A stretch of 14,359 nt of DNA. Origin: CAYLLN01 sp036496265 (GTDB taxonomy: Bacteria > Planctomycetota > Planctomycetia > Pirellulales > Pirellulaceae). Every line of letters starts with the position of its first letter. The stretch's first letter is position 1. Position numbers and translations under genes: made by a program. This document shows, piece after piece, positions 1 through 6,458 of the stretch. The stretch covers positions 1 through 14,359 of the forward strand of contig DASXLL010000131.1 in assembly GCA_036496265.1 (NCBI GenBank). The letters run 5' to 3'. Below the pieces are notes generated by a model that was not told the DNA's origin, made no database searches, and saw only the letters and a program-made list of their open reading frames with translations.

Positions 1-1
1 C

Positions 2-373
2 AAAGCGCTGAAAACCGGCTGCCATGTGGAGCAACGCTACTACGAAACGGCCGAGCGGCTGGAGCGCGTTACCGGGCTCTTGTCGGTGCTGGCCGTCCGC
101 TTGCTCCAACTGAAGACGGCCGCCCTGGAAACGCCGGACCACCCCGCCGTCGAAGTGGCCCCAGCTCAGTGGGTTGAACTGATCCAAATTGTGCGGAAGA
201 AACCCGTGAACCCCAAGCTGACCATCCGCCAATTCCTCCGCGCCGTCGCCGGCCTCGGCGGCCACCACGGCCGAAAATGCGATGGCGAACCCGGCTGGAT
301 CACTCTCTGGCGCGGCTTCGAAAAAATCCTACTCCTCGCCCGGGGTGCAGATGCGCAATACAAATGTGGGTAA
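2..373 (+). CDS. IS4-family (Tn5-like) transposase, C-terminal part, 5' end outside window
   Basis: This is the C-terminal end of a DDE transposase of the IS4/IS50 (Tn5) type, which cuts and joins the ends of an insertion sequence. The frame is open from base 2; the GTG at 26 is only an internal valine. The first residues, KALKTG followed by an arginine- and glutamate-rich helix, match the end of the Y-R-E-K signature of Tn5 transposase (FHKAWKTG). The signature lysine should be the codon at 11-13, so the DDE residues themselves lie before base 1. The conserved LERV...LLSVLAVRLLQL segment and the terminal GRKCDGEPGW...LWRGFEKILLL block correspond to the Tn5-type C-terminal dimerisation domain. 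The C-terminus looks intact, with a TAA stop. No terminal inverted repeat is recognisable just downstream. Whether the element is complete cannot be seen. Confidence 0.85.
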   Translation, partial: KALKTGCHVEQRYYETAERLERVTGLLSVLAVRLLQLKTAALETPDHPAVEVAPAQWVELIQIVRKKPVNPKLTIRQFLRAVAGLGGHHGRKCDGEPGWITLWRGFEKILLLARGADAQYKCG

Positions 374-377
374 TACT

Positions 378-393
378 CAGGCCTCCTGGCCTG
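378..393. repeat. Perfect hairpin 1, TCCT loop
   Basis: The arms CAGGCC (378-383) and GGCCTG (388-393) are perfectly complementary around a TCCT loop (384-387). It begins five bases after the transposase stop and is the first of three hairpins that share this loop. Confidence 0.8.
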
Positions 394-408
394 TCCAGTA
401 ATCTCTCT

Positions 409-434
409 CGTACCCAGGGTCCTCCCTGGGTACG
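409..434. repeat. Perfect hairpin 2, TCCT loop, 11-bp stem
   Basis: The left arm CGTACCCAGGG (409-419) and right arm CCCTGGGTACG (424-434) pair over 11 bp without mismatch around TCCT (420-423). This is the strongest of the three. No T-run follows, so it is not a typical intrinsic terminator. Confidence 0.85.
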
Positions 435-442
435 CACTTCCC

Positions 443-458
443 CGAGGCTCCTGCCTCG
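443..458. repeat. Perfect hairpin 3, TCCT loop
   Basis: CGAGGC (443-448) and GCCTCG (453-458) pair perfectly around TCCT (449-452). The stem sequence is unrelated to hairpins 1 and 2, while the loop is the same. Confidence 0.8.
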
Positions 459-598
459 CCCCTTCTCTCGCCCAAAACATTTTCGAAATTCCGCGCCAAA
501 ATCGCCATTTTTTAGTCCGGTTTTTTGCCCGTTTTGCGATATAGCTCTGGGAGGCGATCCCCCCGCCTAGATAACCCGTAACCACAAACAGCCAGCGA

Positions 599-724
599 CT
601 AATACTACTTTCCATATTAGCGCCTCGCGTCAAATATTAGTTTCCGTAAACGACCGGCTGCCAATAACTTCCGCTCAACTGACCCTCCCGCGCGTCGAAA
701 AAGTGTTTCGAAAATATTAGCGCC
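599..724. promoter_or_regulatory. Series of TATTAG/CTAATA motifs upstream of the esterase gene
   Basis: CTAATA occurs at 599-604 and TATTAG at 615-620, 635-640 and 715-720. The longer word ATATTAGCGCC occurs twice, at 614-624 and 714-724, exactly 100 bases apart. A small dyad, TCGAAA (695-700) with TTTCGA (706-711), lies just before the last copy. Copies two and three are 20 bases apart, about two helical turns, which would suit a DNA-binding protein, but they may simply be relics of a dispersed repeat. Function is inferred from position only. Confidence 0.3.
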
Positions 725-837
725 GCGACCCGCAAAAAATTCGCCTTCCGCCCGTTGAGCTTTGCTCGTGAACACCCCAAACTGATTGCTCCGCCAGACC
801 AACAAGCCTTCCAAACCGATCCATTTCGGAGCCTCCC

Positions 838-2369
838 ATGAAACGCCTGCTTCCCGCGCTGATCCTCCTCTGGACCGCACCCCTCTTGGCTGATGTCCGC
901 CTCCCCGCACTCTTCACCGACCACATGGTCCTTCAGCAGGGCCAAAAAAACCGCGTCTGGGGCTCGGCTGACGCGAACGAAGACATCATCGTCACGATCG
1001 CCGGCCAAAGGCACACCGCCAAAGCCAGCGACAAAGGCAAATGGCAAGTCACGATCGACGCTCTCCACGTCGGCGGCCCACATACGCTCTCCATCACGGG
1101 CAAAAACAAGCTCGCCGTCGAGGACGTCCTTGTCGGCGAAGTTTGGATCTGCTCCGGTCAATCCAACATGCAGTGGGAAGTGAAGCAAGCCAACGACGGC
1201 GACCTCGAAGCCAAAACCGCCAAGTATCCTAAAATCCGCCTCATCTCCGTGCCCCAAGTCGGCACCCAAGAGCCGCAAGACGACTTCAAAGGCAAATGGG
1301 AAGTCTGCACGCCCGAAACCGCCGCGAACTTTTCCGCGGTCGGCTACTTCTTCGGCCGTCAGCTGCAACAAACGCTCGATATTCCCATCGGTTTGATCGA
1401 CGACGCCTGGGGCGGCAGCACGCCTGCGAAGCGTGGATTCGCCGCGACCTCTTGGAGAAAGATGAAAAGTACCAGCCGCTGATCGCCCGCTGGGAGCAAA
1501 CCGAAAAGACCTACGACGCCGCCAAGGCCAAAGCCAGCTATGAAGAAGCGGTTGCCAAGGCCAAAGCCGCCGGCAAAGCAGCCCCGCGCTCCCCGGGCAA
1601 CCCCCTCACCGGCAATGCCCGCCCCGGCAATATCTACAACGGCGTCCTCAAGCCCACCGTTGGTTACGGCATCCGCGGCGTCATTTGGTATCAAGGCGAA
1701 TCGAACGCCGGCCGGGCGTATCAATACCGCGATCTCTTCCCCCTCATGATCAAAAGCTGGCGCGACGAGTGGAACATCGGCGACTTCTCCTTCTACTGGG
1801 TCCAACTCGCCGATTTTCTACCGGAGAAAACCGAACCCGGCGACAGTACCTGGCCCGAACTGCGTGAAGCTCAGACGATGACCATGGCCAAGCTCCCTAA
1901 CACTGGCGAAGCCGTCATCATCGACCTCGGCGAAGCCCGCGACATTCATCCCCGCAACAAGCAAGACGTCGCCAAACGCCTCGCCCGCTGGGCCTTGAAT
2001 CGCGACTATGGCATGTCAAATATTCCCTACCATAGTCCCCAGTACAAATCGATGGAAAAGCAAGGCAACAAAGTCATCCTCTCCTTCGATCACATCGGCG
2101 CCGGCCTCTACACCTTCGACACCACCAGCCCCGTCGGCTTCGCGATCGCCGGCGAGGACAAAAAATTCGTCTGGGCAGACGCCAAGCTCCTCGGCACCAA
2201 CAACGTTTTCGACAAGATCGAAGTCTCCAGCGACAAAATCACCGACCCCGCCTCCGTCCGCTACGCCTGGGCCGACAACCCCATCTGCAACGTTTACAGC
2301 AAAGAAGGCCTCCCCCTCACCCCCTTCCGCACCGACGATTGGAAAGGCGCCACCGCCGACGCCAGGTAG
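838..2369 (+). pseudogene. Sialate O-acetylesterase family protein (SASA domain), frameshifted
   Basis: This is a secreted SGNH-type esterase of the family that removes O-acetyl groups from sialic acids or other decorated sugars. An N-terminal Sec signal peptide (MKRLLPALILLWTAPLLA) precedes a beta-rich domain opening with LPALFTDHMVLQQ. The nucleophile block is G107-Q-S109-N110. A second conserved block, IWYQGESN, lies near 1684-1707, and the Asp/His pair D-I-H is at 1941-1949. The first frame breaks after GGST near 1420-1422 and runs to a stop at 1482; the rest continues in the -1 frame as A-C-E-A-W-I-R-R. Restoring one base gives about 510 residues, a normal family length, so everything else is intact. 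There is no slippery heptamer, so programmed frameshifting is unlikely. The break is either a recent mutation or a sequencing error. GGAG at 829-832 is a plausible ribosome site. The TAG stop lies inside a palindromic repeat. Confidence 0.88.
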
Positions 2370-2386
2370 GGTGGGCTCTGCCCACC
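2366..2386. repeat. Palindromic repeat (GTAGGGTGGGC type), copy 1
   Basis: GTAG is followed by arm GGTGGGC (2370-2376), loop TCT (2377-2379) and arm GCCCACC (2380-2386). The TAG at 2367-2369 is the stop of the esterase gene. A second copy with a TTGT loop sits in the same position at 12679-12700. Confidence 0.8.
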
Positions 2387-2417
2387 ATGATTTGTTGAAT
2401 GACATTGCGTGAGACAA

Positions 2418-2432
2418 GCTCGCATAGCGAGC
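2418..2432. repeat. Small perfect hairpin, GCTCGC stem
   Basis: GCTCGC (2418-2423) and GCGAGC (2427-2432) pair around ATA. This is the middle member of three hairpins in about 105 bases between the esterase and the first dioxygenase gene. Confidence 0.65.
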
Positions 2433-2453
2433 GCCTGCCCACAATCATCAAAG

Positions 2454-2475
2454 CCGCGACCATTGGTCGCGGTTT
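2454..2475 (+). terminator. Perfect 8-bp hairpin, possible weak terminator
   Basis: CCGCGACC (2454-2461) and GGTCGCGG (2465-2472) pair perfectly around ATT and are followed by TTT. The GC-rich stem and short T tract could end esterase transcription 20 bases before the next start codon. The T tract is too short for confidence, and the hairpin may be one more unit of the local palindrome cluster. Confidence 0.4.
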
Positions 2476-2492
2476 ACTCGTCTCCATAACTT

Positions 2493-3278
2493 ATGTCTCC
2501 AGGTCTCTTACCTCAAGAAAAGGAAACGCTCGACAACCTCGGCTACCTCATCCTCCCCAACTTCTTCCCCAATCTCCTCGAACCGCTACGAACACGAATC
2601 AACGAAATCTTCGCCGCCGAAGGCGACCGCGCCGGAGCCGAATTTAAGCAAGAACCCGGCTGCCGCCGCCTCGCCAACCTCGTCGATAAAGGTGACATCT
2701 TCCAGCAAGTCATTTCGCATCCGCGAATGCTTCCCTACATCCGCCACGTCCTCGGCGACGCCTATAAGCTCAGCAGCCTCAACGTCCGCTCCGTCGATCC
2801 GCACTGGACGAAACCCCAACCGCTCCACGCCGACATGGCCGCCATCTCCGACGACCACGGCTACTGGGTCTGCAACGCCGTCTGGATGCTCGATGACATC
2901 ACGTCCCAAAACGGCCCCCTCCGCGCCATTCCCGGCACGCACCAACTCCGTAAACTACCCAGCGACATCCTCACCGACCTCAAAAAGCCTCACCCCGACG
3001 AAGTCCTCATTACGGGAAGAGCCGGCACCGTCGTCATCATGAACGCCCATCTCTGGCACAGCGGCCTCGGCAATTACACCGCCCACCCCCGCACCGCCCT
3101 CCACGCCTTCTACTGCCGCCGCGACAAGCCCCAACAACAATATCAAAAGCAACTGCTCCACCCCGAACTGCAAAAAGCCCTTTCCCCCGACCTCCGCTAT
3201 CTCCTCGCCCTCGACGATCCACTGAACGACGAGCTCAGCTCCCGCCCCCGCGTCACCAGCGGCTTCCTGAAAGGCTAG
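2493..3278 (+). CDS. Phytanoyl-CoA dioxygenase (PhyH) family protein 1
   Basis: This is a 261-residue cytoplasmic Fe(II)/2-oxoglutarate-dependent oxygenase of the PhyH family. It is expected to hydroxylate a small organic substrate, which cannot be told from sequence. The N-terminus (ETLDNLGYLILPNFF) is the usual family opening. The iron triad is visible as H112-A-D114 (LHADMA) and H189 in HLWHSG. The probable 2-oxoglutarate-binding arginine is R200 (HPRTALH). The central DITSQNGPLRAIPGTH stretch at 135-150 is the hallmark PhyH core. No signal peptide or membrane segment is seen. The ATG at 2493 lacks a clear ribosome site, but it puts the conserved N-terminus at the right distance. A second PhyH gene follows after 33 bases, so the two are probably co-transcribed. 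The full active site argues against decay. Confidence 0.9.
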   Translation: MSPGLLPQEKETLDNLGYLILPNFFPNLLEPLRTRINEIFAAEGDRAGAEFKQEPGCRRLANLVDKGDIFQQVISHPRMLPYIRHVLGDAYKLSSLNVRSVDPHWTKPQPLHADMAAISDDHGYWVCNAVWMLDDITSQNGPLRAIPGTHQLRKLPSDILTDLKKPHPDEVLITGRAGTVVIMNAHLWHSGLGNYTAHPRTALHAFYCRRDKPQQQYQKQLLHPELQKALSPDLRYLLALDDPLNDELSSRPRVTSGFLKG

Positions 3279-3311
3279 ATACTCGGCGAAGAATCGACGG
3301 AAATTGTTGAC

Positions 3312-4043
3312 ATGACTTTGCGTGAACTATCGCTTTTCGATCGACTTGCTGACGACGGCTTTGCCCTCGTTGGATCAGTCTTTGACTCCGCTGAGTGCGA
3401 CCAATTAATTACAGAACTCGAAGCATCCCTCGCCGTTTGCCATGACGACAAAGTCGTGCTGCGCCGAGCCAACGGTGCCATCTTCGGCGCTCGCAACCTG
3501 CTCGCAATGTTCGACAAGGCCGCCACGCTCTGGCGCAAGCGACCGCTGATCGACCTCTTGGTGAATGTGCTCGGCGAACACTTTGGCCTGGTCCGCGGAC
3601 TCTATTTCGACAAGCCTCCAGACAGCACCTGGAGTCTACCCTGGCATCAAGATCGCACGATCGCCGTTCAGGACAACTCGCTTCCCAGCGATCACTTCCG
3701 CAATCCCACCACCAAAGGCGGCGTCCCCCACGTCGAAGCGCCCGATGACCTACTCCGCCAAATGCTTACCGTTCGCATTCACCTCGACGATGTCACCGAC
3801 GAAAATGGTCCCCTGCAAGTCTTACCCGGCACTCATGCAGCATGTGATGCATCCTTTGCGCGGCTACCTGTCACTATTTTCGCTAAAGCGGGTGACGTTC
3901 TAGCCATGCGCCCGCTCCTCTCTCACGCGAGTGGCATTTCCAACCCCGAAACCACGCGACATCGCCGCGTCATCCACCTCGAATTCGCCGCTATACGTAA
4001 TCTGCCCGGTGGTTATGAGTGGCACGACTTCGTGCCGTTGTAA
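3312..4043 (+). CDS. Phytanoyl-CoA dioxygenase (PhyH) family protein 2
   Basis: This is a second Fe(II)/2-oxoglutarate oxygenase, 243 residues, with no signal peptide. The iron ligands are H112-x-D114 in LPWHQDRTIAV and H205 in RPLLSHASG. An arginine at 218 or 219 (RHRRVIHLEF) should bind 2-oxoglutarate. The core VTDENGPLQVLPGTH (161-175) is shared with the upstream gene. Outside the motifs the two proteins are clearly different, so this is not a recent tandem duplication. Codon use is also less strongly C-ending than in the upstream gene. The 33-base gap makes a two-gene transcript likely. A small dyad, GGCACGA (4021-4027) with TCGTGCC (4030-4036), lies just before the TAA stop. The substrate is unknown. 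Confidence 0.88.
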   Translation: MTLRELSLFDRLADDGFALVGSVFDSAECDQLITELEASLAVCHDDKVVLRRANGAIFGARNLLAMFDKAATLWRKRPLIDLLVNVLGEHFGLVRGLYFDKPPDSTWSLPWHQDRTIAVQDNSLPSDHFRNPTTKGGVPHVEAPDDLLRQMLTVRIHLDDVTDENGPLQVLPGTHAACDASFARLPVTIFAKAGDVLAMRPLLSHASGISNPETTRHRRVIHLEFAAIRNLPGGYEWHDFVPL

Positions 4044-4052
4044 GACTTGTCG

Positions 4053-4322
4053 CTAACCAGCGTCCAAATCGTTCACAAAACTGGACGAAGGGTAGATTCG
4101 TTCATACTCGACGCCAAGCTGGTCCGCCACAATCCGCCGCACCTTTAACGCCACCTCGCGGCTTGTTCCTGACGGGCATTGCGCCAAAAATTCGTCATCC
4201 GAAATCGGCGGAAACCTTTCGTTAAATGCGGCCAATCGCTTTCGCTCTATCCCGCCGGATGCCAATACGACTAGGTACCCGACTAGGAGCAGGATCAGGT
4301 AAAAAATAACCGTTTGTAGCAT
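4053..4322 (-). CDS. Membrane-anchored acyl-carrier-like small protein without the carrier serine
   Basis: This is an 89-residue protein with one N-terminal membrane helix (about residues 3-22: LQTVIFYLILLLVGYLVVLA), then a soluble part. From residue 58 the sequence LKVRRIVADQLGVEYERIYP followed by SSSFVNDLDAG aligns well with the first half of acyl carrier protein (VKKIIGEQLGV ... ASFVEDLGAD). It stops exactly where ACP would continue with the D-S-L motif whose serine carries phosphopantetheine. It therefore cannot act as a normal ACP. A good ribosome site (GAGGAGA, six bases before the ATG) overlaps the stop of the FG-GAP gene, leaving a 12-base gap, so the two form one transcript. The 3' end is 9 bases from the convergent dioxygenase stop. 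The role is unknown; the ACP relationship is my own alignment by eye. I infer a cytoplasmic-side or periplasmic protein held at the membrane. Confidence 0.75.
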   Translation of the reverse strand: MLQTVIFYLILLLVGYLVVLASGGIERKRLAAFNERFPPISDDEFLAQCPSGTSREVALKVRRIVADQLGVEYERIYPSSSFVNDLDAG

Positions 4323-4334
4323 CCGATTTCTCCT

Positions 4335-6317
4335 CTATTTCCCCCGCGGATTCCTCAGGAAATAGAACCGCCCGTCTTCCGCGCCGCCGAGAAAATCGGG
4401 CACACCATCACCGTCGAAATCCACAGTCGCCGGACTCACATCATGTCCTTCGATATTCGTCTTGGCCAACGTACCGGCGTTTTTGAACACCCATTTGCCG
4501 TCCTTCTGTCCCAAATGCCGCAAAAAATCCGCATTCGCCGAGTTCAGCAAGAAATCAAACCGACCATCACCGTCCCAATCCGTCACGCACAGTTTCCTCC
4601 GCCCGCTGCCGCCGGCTGTTTTGGCATTCAGTTGAAGCGGCTGCCCTTGCTCATCGACAAACACCCGCCGTGGCGATTTCAACTTCAGCTCGCCGCCAAC
4701 TTTCATCCGCTCAAACAACGCCACATAGCCCTCCTGATCTAGCATCGCCAAGTCGAGCAAACCATCTCCCGTAAAATCAAAAACCACGGGCGTTGTTCGC
4801 CACTGGGTCACGAGTTCCTTGCCCCGCGGCTGCCACCAAGTCCACGTCGGTTTCGGCGTCGGCCCGTCCCATTCCACTTCAATCGCCTCCGCCGCCGCCA
4901 ACCGCGGTGCCGTTCGCGTTCCAACGTTCTTCAGCCACTCGACCTTTCCCCAGATCGAGTTGAAGACAATGTCCGGCAGTCCATCCGCATCCCAATCCGC
5001 CACATTCAGCGTCGTATAGCCCCATTTGGCCTCCGCTGGCCCTTGAATGCTGCCGTTTGGCCCTGCCATGACCCGAAAAACCTTGCCACCTGCCTCCAAC
5101 CGCCGCGGCGCATTCCACTTCGGCTCCCCAACCTTCGGACCACTCATGTTCTCAAAGAACTCGATGTACCCAGCCGTATTTCCAGACACGATGTCTGTGT
5201 CCCCATCGCCATCCCAATCAAAACCAAACGGCGTCGCCAGTGCCCCACACTTCAGTGTCTCTGCTTCCTGTTTGAAATACCGTGGCGCTTCAAACACCGG
5301 CGTTCGATCCGCCGCCAGCTTGCCCGTGTTCTCAACCAGCGCCACGCGCCCATCTTCATCGCCCACAATTAAATCGAAATCGCCATCACGATCCCAATCA
5401 AAAGCCACCGGCACGATCATTTCCAGGTCCATCGCCAGCCGCTGCCCCGCCGAATTGTTCAGCCGCTTCACGCCGGCATACTTCGGCATCGTCCGCGAGC
5501 CGACATTCTCGAAGTATGTAAACCCATCCAAAAACTCGCCGCACAACAAATCCAAATCTCCATCGCCATCGAAATCCTCAAAATTCGGCGACGGACAACC
5601 AAACGTATCTACCCGTTTCCCTTCAGCTTCGACAAAAAACGGCTCGGCATATTTCGGTGCCGCCGTCGTCCCCTCGTTCCGAAAAACATACACCCATCCA
5701 TGCAGCGGCCCATTTTGCCATTGTCCTCCGCTATCCCATGCATCGTCCCAGCCGTAATAGCTCCAGTCCTCAATCCCCACAATCAAATCCAATGCCCCAT
5801 CGCCGTCGTAATCGACATACCGCCACTGGTTATGCCGCATCTTCGGCCCCTTCGTCTGCGTCCCCAGCGGCTTATGAAACTTCGCCTTAATCGGCAGCGA
5901 CAGTTTTTGAGACGTCCCCGACTTCGTGAAGTTTAAATACTCCACGCCCGGCGACAAAACCCGCATCCCGCCATCCACATAACTCGGCATCACATAATGC
6001 ACAGTCCGGCTCAATTGCCGCGCGGGTTTAAACACCGGCATCTTGTTCTTCGCCGTGTCCCCAGTCGCATTCTCAAACAGCCAAACCCCATTCGACGGCT
6101 TATCGGGACACGACACGATCAAATCAAAATCTCCGTTCCCATCCGCATCGCACGGCACCGGCCACGCCCACAGCCCCACGCCCAGATCGACAATCAGCCC
6201 CGGGTGGTTGTACCGCAGCTGAGTTAGTCCGCCGCTACCCGCGGCCGACTGGCCAAAGACAGCCTGGTTGCCGAAGGCGGCGATCGATAGAACACAAATG
6301 TGTGTCAGAGTTTTCAT
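4335..6317 (-). CDS. Secreted FG-GAP/VCBS repeat protein, nine calcium-type repeats
   Basis: This is an exported protein of about 660 residues built almost entirely of FG-GAP/VCBS-type repeats, predicted to fold as a calcium-binding beta-propeller outside the cytoplasm. Nine motifs of the form D-x-D-x-D/N-G-x-x-D occur at about residues 57, 170, 248, 307, 367, 441, 514, 580 and 633, for example DYDGDGALD, DFDGDGDLD, DWDRDGDFD and DFDGDGVPD. Most are followed by a strand ending in F/Y-x-x-N-x-G. The frame is open upstream to 6416, but the first 33 residues look random. The ATG at 6317 begins a clear signal peptide (MKTLTHICVLSIAAFG, cleavage near VFGQ), so I chose it. No catalytic motif is seen, so a binding, adhesion or scaffold role is most likely. 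It shares a transcript with the acyl-carrier-like gene downstream. Confidence 0.88.
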   Translation of the reverse strand: MKTLTHICVLSIAAFGNQAVFGQSAAGSGGLTQLRYNHPGLIVDLGVGLWAWPVPCDADGNGDFDLIVSCPDKPSNGVWLFENATGDTAKNKMPVFKPARQLSRTVHYVMPSYVDGGMRVLSPGVEYLNFTKSGTSQKLSLPIKAKFHKPLGTQTKGPKMRHNQWRYVDYDGDGALDLIVGIEDWSYYGWDDAWDSGGQWQNGPLHGWVYVFRNEGTTAAPKYAEPFFVEAEGKRVDTFGCPSPNFEDFDGDGDLDLLCGEFLDGFTYFENVGSRTMPKYAGVKRLNNSAGQRLAMDLEMIVPVAFDWDRDGDFDLIVGDEDGRVALVENTGKLAADRTPVFEAPRYFKQEAETLKCGALATPFGFDWDGDGDTDIVSGNTAGYIEFFENMSGPKVGEPKWNAPRRLEAGGKVFRVMAGPNGSIQGPAEAKWGYTTLNVADWDADGLPDIVFNSIWGKVEWLKNVGTRTAPRLAAAEAIEVEWDGPTPKPTWTWWQPRGKELVTQWRTTPVVFDFTGDGLLDLAMLDQEGYVALFERMKVGGELKLKSPRRVFVDEQGQPLQLNAKTAGGSGRRKLCVTDWDGDGRFDFLLNSANADFLRHLGQKDGKWVFKNAGTLAKTNIEGHDVSPATVDFDGDGVPDFLGGAEDGRFYFLRNPRGK

Positions 6318-6458
6318 GTGTCGTTGAAAATGTGAATGCCAATGGAGCACGCTATGATACACGCCCACTTGGGAAGCTGAGGATGACTGGAGCGGCTGCT
6401 GCAGCCGCCGCGACATTCAGAACCCGCCAAATAAACAGAACTTCGACTTCATCGCTCG
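6318..6458. promoter_or_regulatory. Divergent intergenic region with a perfect dyad
   Basis: These 141 bases separate the FG-GAP gene (minus) and the glycosyltransferase gene (plus) and should hold both promoters. A perfect dyad, GCGGCTG (6392-6398) and CAGCCGC (6402-6408) around CTG, sits near the middle and could be an operator or an mRNA hairpin. TATGAT at 6353-6358 resembles a -10 box, but TTGAAA at 6324-6329 is 23 bases away, too far for a standard promoter. Confidence 0.35.

Larger units (their letters stand above)
374..837. other. Gene-free stretch of 464 bases with hairpins and TATTAG motifs
   Basis: No convincing gene lies between the transposase stop and the esterase start. A 97-codon frame at 277-570 runs through the transposase and the hairpins and does not resemble a protein. 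The left part (378-458) holds three perfect hairpins with identical TCCT loops. The middle (480-545) is rich in T runs and shows nothing else I recognise. The right part (599-720) carries TATTAG/CTAATA motifs and an ATATTAGCGCC direct repeat. The esterase promoter should lie in the right part, but I cannot assign -35 and -10 boxes with confidence. Confidence 0.7.

Noticed and set aside
277..570. 97-codon plus-strand frame overlapping the transposase end
   Set aside because: It runs across three hairpins and the transposase in another frame, is Arg/Pro/Ser-rich, and has no protein features.
637..1371. Minus-strand frame of 244 codons over the esterase start
   Set aside because: It is antisense to a clear signal peptide and the GQSN nucleophile block, and has no recognisable motif.
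1416..1428. Programmed -1 frameshift in the esterase gene
   Set aside because: No X-XXY-YYZ slippery heptamer or adjacent stimulatory hairpin is visible at the break; a missing base is the simpler explanation.
5047..5757. Plus-strand frame of 236 codons
   Set aside because: It is Ser/Pro-rich antisense to the FG-GAP repeats; the periodic repeats on the minus strand explain its openness.
6324..6358. TTGAAA and TATGAT as a promoter for the glycosyltransferase gene
   Set aside because: The boxes are 23 bases apart, too far for a standard sigma-70 promoter, so I did not annotate a promoter.
6318..6416. N-terminal extension of the FG-GAP protein to 6416
   Set aside because: The extra 33 residues are random-looking and would bury the signal peptide that starts at the ATG at 6317.
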